From: Lachnospiraceae bacterium
Lineage (GTDB): Bacteria; Bacillota; Clostridia; Lachnospirales; Lachnospiraceae
Assembly: GCA_021628825.1 (NCBI GenBank)
Contig: JAJXRY010000002.1
Location: 930,001 to 994,000, forward strand
DNA length: 64,000 bases
Direction of reading: 5' to 3'
Part shown: in pieces, positions 1 through 11,187 of the stretch
Layout of the letters: every line of letters starts with the position of its first letter
How positions within the stretch are numbered: position 1 is the stretch's first letter
The notes under the pieces: generated by a model
Seen by the model: only the letters and a program-made list of their open reading frames with translations
The model's database searches: none
What the model was told of the DNA's origin: nothing
Translations under genes and position numbers: made by a program

Positions 1-1113
1 ATTGAAGCCCAGCTTTTTCATGGTGGTGATGTCATAGAGCAATGCTTCATCGGAGGGAGCGGTCATCAATCCGTCCGACCAGTAGCCCTGATCCAGGACA
101 CCCATGAGGAAATAGGGCTTGTGATTGAGACAGAAGACCGGTTTATCCTCCGATAATTCAATGGTATAGGTGCGGAGGGCAAAGTAAGTCTTCACCTCAT
201 CCCTGCCTAAGGTTACCGTTACCGGGTAAAGCGCCGGAGCTTCCGGAGTCCATGGGAAAAACAGTTCATCCGGAATGGAAATCGTAAAATCATAGGACTG
301 GGACTGTGCATGATGCTTGTGTACATCGGTAAGATCACTCTTCGGAGTCAGGGACTGTTGGAACAATACCTGTTTTTCATCCGGTGTCATGACACAGATG
401 CGCAGCATCGGAAGCGCATCACACAGAGCCGTATCGACCTCGATAAATACCTCCTGCCGGTCAAAGTCCGGTTCTATGGTAATATGCTCAATGTGGGTGG
501 CGGGAATCCATTCCATCCAGACGGTCTGCCAGATGCCACTCTGTGCCGTATAAAAGATACCGCCACGCTTTAAAATCTGCTTGCCACGGCTCTGGGGGCC
601 TGCATCGCTTGGATCGCTGACACGTACCATCAGTTCATTTTCACCTTTTTCCAGAAAATCCGTAATGTCGCAGTCGATGGGAAGATATCCGCCGCGGTGG
701 GATGTCACCTTGTTACCGTTGAGAAAAATATCGGCTTCGTAGTCAATCGCACCAAAATGCAGGATCAGCCGGCTGCCGTTAAAGAGATCCATCTCGTCAA
801 CCGGGAGCAGGCGGCGGTACCAGAGGTATTCCTCCGGCTGCAGCTGGCGTTCCACGTCTGACAGGATCGCTTCCGGGGAAAAAGGAACGAGAATCTGGCC
901 ATCGTAGCTGTCGGGGAACCCCTTTTTCGACTGAATGGCATAATCCCATAGGCCATTTAAGTTGATATAGGATGGGCGCTCAAACTGGGGGCGCGGGTAT
1001 TCCGTAAGTACCTTATCCTTTGAGAGCGTTTCTCCAAAAGGAGTTGTGAGACGCTCTAAGGGGTCTTCGTTATGCGGCTTAATAATGCTTCGCAGCGCAT
1101 CCTTGAAATCCAT
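1..1113 (-). CDS. Glycoside hydrolase family 2 (beta-galactosidase/glucuronidase type), N-terminal part
   Basis: An open frame reads on the minus strand from ATG at 1113 and leaves the window at base 1 without a stop, so the catalytic C-terminus is missing. The translation has the family-2 jelly-roll sugar-binding domain (LWDYAIQ, then WYRRLLPV, LHFGAIDYEADIFLNG), the linker motif GGIFYTAQSGIWQTVWME, the Ig-like domain, and the start of the TIM barrel (FLMGVLDQGYWSDGL, KKLGFN). Family 2 enzymes hydrolyse beta-galactosides, glucuronides or mannosides; the substrate cannot be fixed because the acid/base and nucleophile glutamates lie outside the window. No signal peptide is visible, so it is probably cytoplasmic. 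No frameshift is seen in these 371 codons. Confidence 0.9.
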   Translation of the reverse strand, partial: MDFKDALRSIIKPHNEDPLERLTTPFGETLSKDKVLTEYPRPQFERPSYINLNGLWDYAIQSKKGFPDSYDGQILVPFSPEAILSDVERQLQPEEYLWYRRLLPVDEMDLFNGSRLILHFGAIDYEADIFLNGNKVTSHRGGYLPIDCDITDFLEKGENELMVRVSDPSDAGPQSRGKQILKRGGIFYTAQSGIWQTVWMEWIPATHIEHITIEPDFDRQEVFIEVDTALCDALPMLRICVMTPDEKQVLFQQSLTPKSDLTDVHKHHAQSQSYDFTISIPDELFFPWTPEAPALYPVTVTLGRDEVKTYFALRTYTIELSEDKPVFCLNHKPYFLMGVLDQGYWSDGLMTAPSDEALLYDITTMKKLGFN

Positions 1114-1294
1114 AGTATCCATCCTTTCCCAATTGCAATAAACTATGTTGATGTCATAAGATTACCTCATGATATCATTTTGTGAGGTTCTGCATTGTCC
1201 TCATTTATGGTACAATGAGCTTTAGAGAAAATTTCTCTATTGGATATAGTATAGCACAGAATAAAGAAGAGCAACAAAAGAAAGAGGAAATTCA

Positions 1295-2029
1295 TTGAAA
1301 AACGAAGAAGATCAGATATTAAGGAAGCATTTTACCGATCTGGCGCGGAAAGCGGACCAGAGTCATATAGCAACCTTTACAGGTTTCCTAAGCCTGCCGG
1401 AGCAGTCCGTCTTTTATTCCATGGACTTTTCCTGTGTACCATACTGCGTTTTCGGAGGTCAGGAGGGCTGTGAGCGGGCGGTGATCCGGTTTGGCGAGGA
1501 ATGGGAATTCCCGATCTGCTGTATCAGAATCGCACCGTTAATGAATAAGTTTGCAGATGCACTGACGCATCGGGATTTTCTGGGGGCGCTGATGAATCTT
1601 GGAATTGAACGGAGTACGCTGGGAGATATTTATATTGAGGACAAGACAGGGTATCTGTTCTGCCTGAAAAGCATGGCAGATTACATTACGGAGAATCTTA
1701 CACGGATCCGGCATACAAGCGTGCAGTGTACGGTCTGCGAAGAGCCGCCGACCTTTTTACAGAAGGAGCCGGAGGAAAAGCTTATTCAGATCAGCTCCGA
1801 GCGGACAGATGCACTGATTGCAGGGGTGTATCATCTTTCCCGGACAGAAAGTAATGAGCTGTTCCGGGAGCAGAAAGTGTTTATCAACGGAAGACTGTGT
1901 GAGAATAACAGCCGTGCGCTGAAGGAGGGCGATCAGATTACCGTCCGCGGCTATGGCAGATTTGCCTATGAAGGGGCAAAGGGCTTAAGCAGGAAAGGAA
2001 AAGTGAATGTGAGGGTTCGGGTATGGTGA
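1295..2029 (+). CDS. YlmH-like S4-domain RNA-binding protein
   Basis: 244 aa. The start is TTG at 1295, placed by the AAAGAGGAAA ribosome binding site just upstream; no ATG fits better. The N-terminal two thirds match the YlmH fold (ALMNLGIERSTLGDIYIED is its signature) and the last 70 residues are an S4 RNA-binding domain (FINGRLCENNSRALKEGD). Family members bind rRNA or stalled 50S subunits; in Bacillus YlmH acts in ribosome quality control and lies next to division genes. Here it is instead followed by a transporter whose start overlaps its end by 7 bases, so the two are probably translated from one message. The frame is intact. Confidence 0.88.
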   Translation: MKNEEDQILRKHFTDLARKADQSHIATFTGFLSLPEQSVFYSMDFSCVPYCVFGGQEGCERAVIRFGEEWEFPICCIRIAPLMNKFADALTHRDFLGALMNLGIERSTLGDIYIEDKTGYLFCLKSMADYITENLTRIRHTSVQCTVCEEPPTFLQKEPEEKLIQISSERTDALIAGVYHLSRTESNELFREQKVFINGRLCENNSRALKEGDQITVRGYGRFAYEGAKGLSRKGKVNVRVRVW

Positions 2030-3093
2030 TGCTGCAGCAGATGATCGTGATGTTTCTGATGATGGCGGTCGGCTATTTATGTTATAAGAAGCAGATTCTT
2101 ACCGAAGAGGTAAGCAAAAAGGTTTCGGCGATTGTGGTGAATGTGGCCAATCCCTGTATGATTTTAAGCAGTTCTCTGACCGATCAGCAGATGCGGGGAA
2201 AGGAACTGTTACAGACGCTTTTGATCGTGGTTTTGATGTATGCTTTTTTACTTGTTGTGGCACAGCTTCTTCCAAAGATCCTGCGCATACGGAAGGAGAG
2301 CCGTGGAGCCTATGCAGCCATGACAGTTTTTGCAAACATTGGATTTATGGGCTTCCCGATTTTGTCTGCCATGTATGGAAATGGGGCGCTTTTATATGGA
2401 TCCGTTTTCCAGATTCCGTTTAATATTCTGATTTATACCTATGGAGTGGCGGTGCTGACAAGAAGGCCGGATACTTACGAGAAAGCAGAGCCGGATGGAA
2501 AACCAGAGTTGGATGGAAAAACAGAGATGACCGGAAAGACCGGGAAATGTCAGAATGTGCAAAGCATAACAGAAACTGTGAATGAGAAGTTTGAAAATAA
2601 AGAAAGTAACAGGGAGCAGCATGGGAAGATACAGGAAATAGCGGAAGTTGTGAAAAAGATCTTCAATATCGGAGTGATCGCCTGTATTGCCGCTATGCTG
2701 ATTTACTTTCTGCAGATTCCGGTGCCTTCTTTTTTGCAGGCATTCATTACGAATCTGGGGAATCTCACCGCTCCGTTAAGTATGATGATTATCGGAGCAT
2801 CCCTTGTACAAATGCCGTTAAAGGAGCTGTTTCTGGATAAGAAGCTGTTACTGTTTTCGCTGGTGAAGCTGTTGCTTCTTCCGGCTGTCTGGATGATCAT
2901 GGTGAATCGTGTGGCAGAGCAGGAAATTTTGCGGGGTGTGTGCCTTGTAATGATGGCGACTCCGGCAGGAAGCATGACTGCAATGCTTGCTCAGCAGTAT
3001 GGTGGAGATTATGAAACTGCTTCCCGTGGTGTGGCGCTTACCACGGTGCTTTCTGTGATCACCATGCCGCTTCTGGCTGCGGTATTTCTGTGA
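2023..3093 (+). CDS. AEC-family (auxin efflux carrier type) transporter
   Basis: 356 aa, about ten hydrophobic segments in two blocks, with the paired NVANPCMI and later PAGSMTAMLAQQYGGD motifs typical of AEC permeases, which move small organic acids or amino-acid-like anions. The central cytoplasmic loop (about residues 147-210) is unusually long and charged and contains a small repeat (EPDGKPELDGKTEMTGKTGK), suggesting recent expansion. The start overlaps the upstream S4-protein gene. Substrate unknown. Confidence 0.88.
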   Translation: MVMLQQMIVMFLMMAVGYLCYKKQILTEEVSKKVSAIVVNVANPCMILSSSLTDQQMRGKELLQTLLIVVLMYAFLLVVAQLLPKILRIRKESRGAYAAMTVFANIGFMGFPILSAMYGNGALLYGSVFQIPFNILIYTYGVAVLTRRPDTYEKAEPDGKPELDGKTEMTGKTGKCQNVQSITETVNEKFENKESNREQHGKIQEIAEVVKKIFNIGVIACIAAMLIYFLQIPVPSFLQAFITNLGNLTAPLSMMIIGASLVQMPLKELFLDKKLLLFSLVKLLLLPAVWMIMVNRVAEQEILRGVCLVMMATPAGSMTAMLAQQYGGDYETASRGVALTTVLSVITMPLLAAVFL

Positions 3094-3276
3094 ATGGAAT
3101 GAGATCGCAGATCGCTGTCATTGTAATATGATAAAGAAGCTGCCTGGAAAGCATGAGAGCCGGTACCCAAATTGTGGATCACAAACGCAACAGAAATAGT
3201 CCTTATCATACATTGATCTGGCATAAGGACAAGAGATCCCAGCATATTTTGTATAAAAAATATACCGGGATTTCTT

Positions 3277-4171
3277 ATGAGCAAATACATAGAAAAATGG
3301 AAACTGACGGGAAAAAATCTGACGGATGGTCTGCATGTGCATTGGAAGGAAGAGTGGAAAAAGACAAGATGGGGAGAAACGTCCGGATTATCAGAAAAAG
3401 AGTCTGCATGCTGCTTTTTGCGGAATACGGCATTTCTGCTTGTCGCCGCCGCACTTCTGCGTGGAGCAGTGGTGTTCTGGGGAGACAGCGTGCATGCAAG
3501 TAACACGGTCGGAAACCGGGAGCTGCCGATTTACTGTGTGAAAACGGATGAGGCGGATGGAAAGAAGATTGCACTCACCTTTGATGCGGCATGGGGAAAT
3601 GAGGATACGAAGAAGATTCTCGAAATCCTTAAAAAGAATAATGTGAAAGTGACCTTTTTTATGACCGGAGGCTGGGTGGAGAGCTATCCCGAGGACGTCA
3701 AGGCCATCCTCGCAGATGGGCATGATCTGGGAAACCACAGCGAAAACCATAAGAATATGAGCCAGATTTCTGATGAAGAAAAGAAAGAGGAACTGATGAA
3801 GGTCCATGAAAAGGTCCGGGAACTGACCGGTTATGAAATGTTCCTGTTTCGCCCGCCATATGGGGATTATGATAATGCGGTAATTAAGGTTGCTAAAGAA
3901 TGTGGATATTACCCGATTCAATGGGACGTGGATTCGCTGGACTGGAAGGATTACGGAGTGGATTCCATCATTAAGACAGTTACCGGACATAAGCATCTGG
4001 GAAGCGGATCAATTGTTTTTGTGCCATAATGGAGCGAAATTCACATCTGAGGCGCTGGATAAGCTGATTCAGAACCTGAAGGATCAGGGCTATACCTTTG
4101 TGCCGCTGTCAGAGCTGATTTACAGGGATCATTATCACCTGGATCATGAGGGAAGACAGATTAAGGATTAG
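3277..4171 (+). CDS. PdaB-like polysaccharide deacetylase, one frameshift
   Basis: About 298 aa once corrected. An uncleaved or signal-anchor hydrophobic stretch (residues 50-68) precedes the NodB domain: TFDAAWGNED with metal/catalytic Asp103, then NHSENH with His154 and His158, and RPPYGDY. The TFDAAWGNED form is typical of the PdaB sporulation/peptidoglycan deacetylase group, which removes acetyl groups from cell-wall or exopolysaccharide N-acetyl sugars outside the membrane. The frame breaks near 4018, where five T stand in place of four; removing one gives SIVLCHNGAKFTSEAL, the normal end of the domain. The last 86 bp reappear as a diverged remnant at 16377. Confidence 0.88.
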
Positions 4172-4324
4172 GGAAGAGGATTATCCTACTAATAACTTCC
4201 GGTTGTTATCATGGCAATCATCCCCCTTTCGTACGAATTTCCAAAGCATTTCCGTAAAAACATGTGTACTTAAATTTGAAAATTGGTAGTATATGAGGCA
4301 CTTTGTAAATTAAAAAGAGAAGAA

Positions 4325-4354
4325 CTGACAGAAAATCAGATAATCTGTTATAAT
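4325..4354 (+). promoter_or_regulatory. Sigma-A-type promoter for the sensor/sugar module
   Basis: CTGACA and TATAAT are separated by 18 bases, about 95 bases upstream of the first gene of the module. The rest of the 277-bp gap (4172-4448) is AT-rich with no gene visible. Confidence 0.55.
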
Positions 4355-4448
4355 TATAAAAAAACTGAGTGTGACGTTGGACCAATGAAGTTAAAATATT
4401 AATATGAGAATATATTTACAGGAAACAAAAGGAAAATGAGGGACGGGG

Positions 4449-5507
4449 ATGAATGAAAAAAACGGAAAACGGACTATCTGCATCAGAGGAATAGCCGTGC
4501 TGATCAGTATCGTGGCTATCAGTGTATGCATTTTCATGTTTTTAACCCATATCAGGGGCTTTCGTGAGGTGGCAGATGCAGACAGCTATGATAAATATTA
4601 CGTGATGATCACCAAGGACAGCAAATCCTCTTTCTGGCAGTCGGTGTATCAGGGAGCATATCGGAGGGGGCTTGAAGAGAATGCTTACGTGGATCTTCTG
4701 GGAGAGAACCTTTCTGAGAATTATTCCAGAGAGGATCTGATGCGGATCGCGATTTCCTCCGGTGTAGATGGTATTTTTGTGGAATCGGATGAAAGCGGGG
4801 AGCTGACAGAGCTGATCGATGAAGCTGTAGACAGGGATATTCCTGTTGTAACGCTGTATGGTGACAATACCCACAGTAAACGGTGCAGCTTTGTTGGTGT
4901 AGGAAGCTATAATCTTGGCAGGGAATATGGCAGACAGGTGCTGAAGATTGCCAGGGAGAGTACCTGGGAGAGTGCCTGGGAGAACCGGGTAATTCGGGTG
5001 GCGATCGTGATGAATGCCTATGCCATGGACACCGGACAGAATATTATCAGCTCCGGTATTCAGGATGCGATTGAACAGGAAAAAAACAGAAGATATTGAT
5101 TTTTTTCAGTTTCCTATATCACAGTAGATGATACCAATACCTTTTTCTGTAGAGGAGTCTATCCGGGATATTTTTTTATGGAGGAGAGGCTGCCGGATAT
5201 CATCATCTGTCTGAATGAACTGAATACCACCTGCGTTTATCAGGCGGTGGTTGATTATAATCAGGTTGGACAGATTTCCATTTTGGGGTATTATGATTCG
5301 GATACTATTATTAATGCCATTGACAGGAATGTCGTCAATGCAACGATTTCCATAGATACGGAGCAGATGGGAGGATTTTGCGTAGAAGCACTGACTGAAT
5401 ATTATTTACTGGGAAACACCAGTCAGTATTTTACGGCAGATGTTACCCTGATCGATAAAAGTAATGTGGCACAATACCTGGAGGGCGGTGATGAAGATGA
5501 GAATTAA
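4449..5507 (+). CDS. Membrane-anchored periplasmic-binding-protein-like sugar sensor, frameshifted
   Basis: About 353 aa when joined. One N-terminal transmembrane helix (residues 13-34) is followed by a Peripla_BP_4/LacI-type ligand domain (KDSKSSFWQSVYQGAYRRG, ISSGVDGIFVESDE, DIPVVTLYGDN, later PDIIICLNELNT). There is no lipobox, so it is tethered by the helix and probably does not feed a transporter. It lies directly before, and overlaps, a YesM-type kinase gene, so the likely role is extracellular sugar sensing that feeds the kinase. At least three single-base slips occur at 5080-5175, in A7 and T runs. RBS GGGACGGGG at 4440. Confidence 0.8.
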
Positions 5508-7010
5508 TCCGAAAAAGCTGTCCCTTCAGGAAAAGATGAGCTGTGTTTTTATTCTGGCCAATATGCTGGTATTTCTGGTTACCCTGCTTTTATTTACCGG
5601 AATTAACAGTATGTTCCGGGAAATAGACATGGTTTATGAAGATAATATGCACCTGAACGAGCTGTCGGATGCGCTGACTGCAGTGCAGGATAGTATGACC
5701 GATTATCTGAATGCCAAGACCAGTGATTCCCTGGAGGAGTTTTACCGGAATGAACAGACCTATACTGAAATGGTGGAAGGGCTGAATGATGAGATCGCCG
5801 GTACTGCTTTTTCTGAGGATGGAACGGAGTATCCGGCATATGTCCCGGGAATATCTGGATGTGGTAGGGCAGACGATTGAGGCCAAACGTGGACGGAATG
5901 TGGAGAAGTACAGGGTGCGTTATGAGAATGCCACGCAGATGTATGGCTATATCGATACCTATATCAACAGTCTGAACAATGAGAGGTTCCGGAATAACTC
6001 AGAGAATTACAGCAGGCTGTCTTATGCGTTCAGACGTTTTGAAACGATCAGCATTCTGGTGCTGACTGTTGTGATCGTGGGAAATGTGGTATTGATCATC
6101 CGGTTTACCGGCGGCATGATCAGACCGCTCAAAGAACTGGCAACTTCTGCCAACGAGGTTGCCAAGGGAAATTTTGACACGAACCTGATACCGGTTGCGG
6201 CTGAAGATGAGATCGGCATCGTGACCAAGGCCTTTAACCAGATGGTGGTCAGCATCAGGCAGTATATTGAGAGACTGAGGCAGAGTATGGAGATCCAGCA
6301 GTCACTGAAGGAAAAGGAGCTGATGATGGAAGCACATCTGAAGGATGCGCAGCTGAAATATCTGCAGGCACAGATCAATCCGCATTTTCTGTTCAATACC
6401 CTGAATGCGGGTGCCCAGCTTGCTATGATGGAAGAGGCAGACAGGACATATGATTATGTTCAGAATGTAGCGGAGTTTTTTCGATACAATGTCAAAAAGG
6501 GGAATGAGACAGTTACCGTCAGGGAAGAGATTGAGCTTATAGATAACTATATATATATTCTGAATGTGAGATTTTCCGGGGAGATCCATTATGAGAAGCA
6601 GATTGATGAAGGTGTGCTTTCTGTCAGGATGCCGGCCATGATCTTGCAGCCTATCGTGGAGAATTGCATCAATCATGGAATCCGTGAAATGGAAGGAAGA
6701 GGGAAAATATGGCTTTCCGTTCATCAGGAGGATGATTTCGTCTGCATCAGTGTAAAAAGACAATGGCAGCGGGATGAGTCCGGAAAACATTGAGAAGATT
6801 CTGAATGGTTCTTACAGGCAGGAGAAGCATCCCGGAAACTCGAACGGAATTGGCATGGATAATGTCATTGCCAGACTGAAGCTGTATTCGGAAATGGATG
6901 AAGTGATGAGTATTTACAGCGAAGGGAAGAATATGGGAACGGAGTTTGTTATATACCTGAAGAAAAAGGAAGAGGGGGAGCTTTATCATGTACAGGATCA
7001 TGCTGGCTGA
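5491..7010 (+). CDS. YesM-type sensor histidine kinase, two frameshifts
   Basis: About 505 aa. The start is ATG 5491 behind GGAGGGCGG and overlaps the preceding gene by 17 bases. Order: transmembrane helix, extracytoplasmic helical segment, second helix (about 6040-6100), HAMP (GGMIRPLKELATSANEVAKG), His_kinase domain with phospho-acceptor in QINPHFLFNTLN, then HATPase_c (ILQPIVENCINHGI as N box, SNGIGMDNV as G box). Slips: CCC near 5850, and five A at about 6755, where four give VKDNGSGM. Kinases of this group pair with AraC-type response regulators in carbohydrate control. It is preceded by a binding-protein-like sensor and followed by its regulator, overlapping 23 bases. Confidence 0.9.
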
Positions 7011-8595
7011 TGATGAAGGGATCGTGATCGATTCCCTGAAATTTATTATTGAAAAAGAATTTGGGGATCTCTGTGAGATCCAGTATGCCAAAACAGGAAG
7101 AAGTGTAATTGAGCTGGCGGAAAGCTTCCGGCCGGATATCGCGGTCATGGATATCCAGATGCCCGGTATCAATGGAATTGACGCCATAAAGGAAATCAAG
7201 AAGTCAAACAGCAGTACAGTGTTTATCGTGATGTCGGCCTATGATAAGTTCGACTATGCGCAGGAGGCCATTTCACTTGGGGTTCTTGAGTATATTACGA
7301 AGCCTATGGAGAGAAAGCGGATCCTGGCTGTCCTGAAAAAGCCATGGAGATCATTGACAGGGAAAGGGAAAAAGCGGAAAAAGGGAACTACTGATCAAGG
7401 AAAAGCTGGAAACGGTAGTTCCCATTATTGAATGCGGGCTGATCTCCAATATCCTTCTGCAGGAGCACTTTGAAGAGGATATAGAAAAATTATAAAACAC
7501 TGCTTGGGATGGACAGCAGATATGCCTACATGGTGGCAGTTGTATGTGGGGATGAGCAGCAGGGCAACCATATGACCAATGCAGTGGGAAGCAGTGTCAG
7601 GATGCAGAATCATTATCAGGAGGTACGCACGATCCTGAAGGAATATTTTAACTGCTATGTAGGATCGGTAATGGCCAATAAGCTGGCAGTCCTGGTGCCC
7701 TATGAAAAGGAAGCCATGGATTATAATGAGCGTATCGAGCTGATCGAAAAGGCAAGGGAAGCAGTGCGGTATCTGAGAAAGCGGACAGATATCATCTTCA
7801 GGATCGGGTTTGGAAGTGTAGGTGAAATGCGGGATATGGCAGATTCCTATACCCAGGCATTGCGGGTGCTGGTGGAATCAACAGGGAGCGTTGCCCATGT
7901 GGATGATCTCCCCATACGCTGTGAGTATGCCGGGGATTATCCTATTAAACTGGAGAAGAGATTATTTGAAGAAATTGAGAATGGTGAAATAAATAATGCC
8001 ACAGCTTCTGCAAAGAGCTTTTTTGACTGGATGATGGAAAGCGGGTCAGGGCTTATGGATATCCGGCTGAAGGTACTGGAATTTGTATTGTGGTCAGAAC
8101 ACATTGCCTATGAAAAAGGAGGTATGACCTATCAGCTGGATGTCAGAAGTGATTATCTGCCGGGGATCATGAGTATGGAGGATCCGGAGAGACTGCGGCT
8201 CTGGTTTACGGATAAGATAGCAGAGGCCTGCAGAAATATCCAGAGTAAACGGTCAGAGAAATCCGGAAGTGTGATCGAAGAGGCCATGCGTTATATCAGG
8301 GAGAACTACAACAGGGATATTTCCCTTGATGAGGTATCAAGGGAGGTAAATATCAGTCCTTATTATTTCAGCAAGCTTTTTAAGGACAGTACAGAGCAGA
8401 ATTTTATTGAATATCTGACTAATCTGAGGATGGATAAGGCCAAGGAGCTTTTGCTTACGACAGATAGCTCCATGAAGGAGATCTGTTCTATGGTGGGCTA
8501 TGCTGATCCGAATTATTTCAGTAGGACTTTTTAAGAAAAATATAGGGGTAACACCAACAGAATATAAGGAAAATAAGGGGGATTCCATAGGATGA
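6988..8595 (+). CDS. AraC-type response regulator (YesN-like), frameshifted
   Basis: About 535 aa. The N-terminal receiver domain has the acidic pair ADDEG, the phosphorylated Asp in VMDIQMPGING and Lys in YITKPMER. The middle is a poorly conserved helical region. The C-terminus has two AraC helix-turn-helix motifs (SLDEVSREVNISPYYFSKLF and ICSMVGYADPNYFSRTF). Breaks lie near 7335, 7385 and 7488 and at a T5 at 8527; correcting the last gives a normal end (KKNIGVTPTEYKEN). The stop overlaps the next ATG (ATGA), so it is translationally coupled to the XylF-like gene. Expected to activate the uptake genes downstream. Confidence 0.88.
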
Positions 8596-9642
8596 AAAAG
8601 CATATCGGCAGCTTTCTTTTGATGCTCATACTGCTGATCACTATGGCAGGCTGTGGCAGTATGGAAAAGGAAATGACGGAGGGAGAAAAGGATAAGGAGG
8701 ACAAGATCCAGATAGGGCTGTGCTTTGATTCCTTCGTGATTGAAAGGTGGCAGAGAGACAGGGATATTTTTCGTATCTATGGCAAAGGAGCTTGGAGCGG
8801 AGGTAAATGTTCAGAATGCCAATGGAGATATTGAACAGCAGAGAAAACAGATCGATTACTTTATTGATAAGGGAATGGATGTGATCGTGATCATCTGCAT
8901 TGATTCCAATACGCAGAGCGACTGCGTAAAGAAGGCGAAGGATGCCGGCATCAGGGTGATCGCCTATGACAGACTGATCCGGGATGCAGATGTGGATCTG
9001 TATATTTCCTTTGATAATGAGATGGTCGGTAACATGATGGGGGAAGCACTTGTGGAAAAGGGAATCGATGGCGGCAAGGTGCTGATGCTGGGCGGATCAG
9101 CGACGGATAGTAATGTACCTCTTGTAGAAGAAGGATTCCGGAAGGTCATGGAGGCACACAATGTGACGATTCTGGATTCCATGCACGCAGAAGGATGGAA
9201 GGCGGAGCTGGCATCAGCATATCTGGATGATCATATGGGGCTTGTGACGGAAACAGATGCCATTATGTGCGGGAATGATGATCTGGCAAGCAAGGTAGTA
9301 CACAATCTTAAGGAAAAACGGATGGCAGGAGATATTCTTGTGGTAGGACAGGATGCGGATCTGGAAGCCTGTCAGCGTATAGTGGAGGGAACCCAGGTCA
9401 TGACAGTATACAAGCCGGTAGAAAAGCTTGCCCAGAAGGCAGCAGAATGTGCAGTGAAGCTGGTAAAAGGAGAAGAACTGGAGGGAACCGTGTCAATGAA
9501 TGACGGAACCTATGAGATCCCCTATATCGGACTGGAGCCGATGAGTGTGAATGAGGACAATATGAATGAGGTGATTATAGGGAGCGGTTTTCATCTGAAG
9601 GAGGATGTCTATTTAAATGTACCGGGGAAAATGCCGGAATAA
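8592..9642 (+). CDS. XylF-like sugar-binding lipoprotein, one frameshift
   Basis: About 349 aa. Signal peptide with lipobox ITMAGC, so exported and lipid-anchored. The ligand domain closely resembles D-xylose binding proteins: RWQRDRDIF, VNVQNANGD, VIAYDRLIRDADVDLYISFD, DILVVGQDADLEACQRI, TVYKPVEKLA. The frame breaks in a T5 near 8768. It is in the same transcript as the kinase and regulator, ahead of a terminator, and is separate from the second binding protein that sits with the ABC genes. It may supply the transporter or act as an additional co-sensor; sequence alone does not decide. Confidence 0.85.
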
Positions 9643-9695
9643 AAGGAAAGATATGCGGTGACGGTAAAAACAGAACAGGATTAAATTGGGAAAAG

Positions 9696-9736
9696 GACTG
9701 TGTTGAGCACAAAAAAATGCTAGCACAGTCTTTTTT
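9696..9736 (+). terminator. Rho-independent terminator after the XylF-like gene
   Basis: GACTGTG and CACAGTC enclose an inner AGCA/TGCT stem with an A-rich loop, followed directly by six T. It separates the signalling half of the module from the uptake half, so the next gene probably has its own promoter in 9740-9830. Confidence 0.85.
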
Positions 9737-9848
9737 GGTATTCCGAAGGAATCAAAAAAATACAGAAAGTCATAATTTTGTCCTGCTTCTTCTATGGTAT
9801 GATTCAACTGTAAACAAAATCTACAAAATAATAGGGAGGTAAAATTTT

Positions 9849-11025
9849 ATGAAGAAAAAAATACTGAGCGTACTGCTTACCACAGCAATGGTAGCTTCCA
9901 TGCTGGTAGGATGCGGATCATCACAGGGGGCAGCAGAAAGTACGAGCACAAGCACAGATACGCAGGAGGCAGCACCTGCAGATGATGCATCGGCAGAGGA
10001 TGCATCATCTGAGACCACTGATGCGGCAGCAGACACAGCAGCCGGCAGCGGAAAAGTTGGTGTGGCAATGCCTACCAAGGATCTTCAGAGATGGAATCAG
10101 GATGGCTCCAATATGGAAACCCAGCTGAAGGAAGCCGGATATGAGGTAGATCTCCAGTATGCGTCAAATGATATTCCGACCCAGGTATCTCAGATCGAGA
10201 ACATGATCAACTCAGGCTGTGAGCTTCTGGTAATCGCTTCTATCGATGGCGATTCCCTTGGAACTGTTCTTGAGCAGGCAAAGGAAAAGAATATCCCGGT
10301 TATCGCTTATGACCGTCTGATCATGAACTCTGACGCTGTTACATATTATGCTACATTTGATAACTACATGGTAGGAACCAAGCAGGGCGAATACATCAAG
10401 GAAAAAGCTTGATCTTGACAACGCAGACGGTCCCTTCAATATTGAGCTTGTAACAGGTGATCCTGGTGATAACAATGCAAGATTCTTCTTCGGTGGTGCT
10501 ATGGATGTACTTCAGCCTTACATCGATGCAGGAAAGCTCGTTGTTAAGTCCGGCCAGACAGATTTCGAAACAGTTGCAACAGCAAACTGGTCAACAGAAA
10601 CAGCACAGTCCAGAATGGATGCTATCATTTCAGCAAACTATGCAGATGGAACCAAGCTTGATGCAGTTCTCTGCTCCAATGACTCTACAGCACTTGGTGT
10701 TACCAATTCACTGGAAGCAAACTACACAGGCGAGTGGCCGATCATTACCGGTCAGGACTGTGATATCGCAAACGTAAAGAATATGATCGCCGGCAAACAG
10801 TCTATGTCTATCTTCAAGGATACACGTACACTGGCATCCAAGGTAGTAGAAATGGTAGATGCAGTTATGAAGGGTGGAGAAGCACCTGTTAACGATACAG
10901 AAACTTATGATAACGGTACTGGTGTGATTCCTTCTTACCTGTGTGAGCCTGTGTTCGCAGATGCAAGCAATTACAAGGAGCTGCTTGTTGATTCAGGATA
11001 CTACACAGAGTCTGATCTACAGTAA
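9849..11025 (+). CDS. ChvE-type multiple-sugar-binding lipoprotein, one frameshift
   Basis: About 391 aa. Signal peptide with lipobox SMLVGC and a 45-residue Ser/Thr/Ala/Asp-rich linker. The Peripla_BP_4 domain matches ChvE-type proteins (KVGVAMPTKDLQRWNQDG, YASNDIPTQVSQIENMI, PVIAYDRLIMNSDAVTYYAT, ITGQDCDIANVKNMI, MSIFKDTRTLA). ChvE and relatives bind xylose, glucose, galactose or arabinose and in Agrobacterium also interact with a sensor kinase. The frame breaks at a run of five A near 10403, where four restore EKLDLDNADGPF. RBS is GGGAGG at 9834. A GC-rich hairpin downstream probably keeps its mRNA more abundant than the membrane genes. Confidence 0.9.
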
Positions 11026-11045
11026 AATAGCTGGCAGAATGATCA

Positions 11046-11077
11046 TGGCAGGTGGGTTCTTGCCCACCTGCCAGTTT
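11046..11077 (+). terminator. Strong hairpin / partial terminator between binding protein and ATPase genes
   Basis: TGGCAGGTGGG and CCCACCTGCCA form a perfect 11-bp stem around TTCTTG, followed only by GTTTTG. Such leaky terminators after binding-protein genes commonly set a high binding-protein to permease ratio. Confidence 0.75.
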
Positions 11078-11187
11078 TGTATCGGAGAATGGAGGGAGCT
11101 GCCGGAGACAGATTCCCCGGAGAAGGTATTTTAGTTTTATAAATTGATTAGATCATGCGGAAACAGTAAGACTTGGGAGGGATACAG

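Noticed and set aside
5491..10412. Treating kinase, regulator and binding-protein fragments as separate small genes
   Set aside because: Fragments join into complete family-length proteins after single-base homopolymer corrections, and motifs straddle the breaks.
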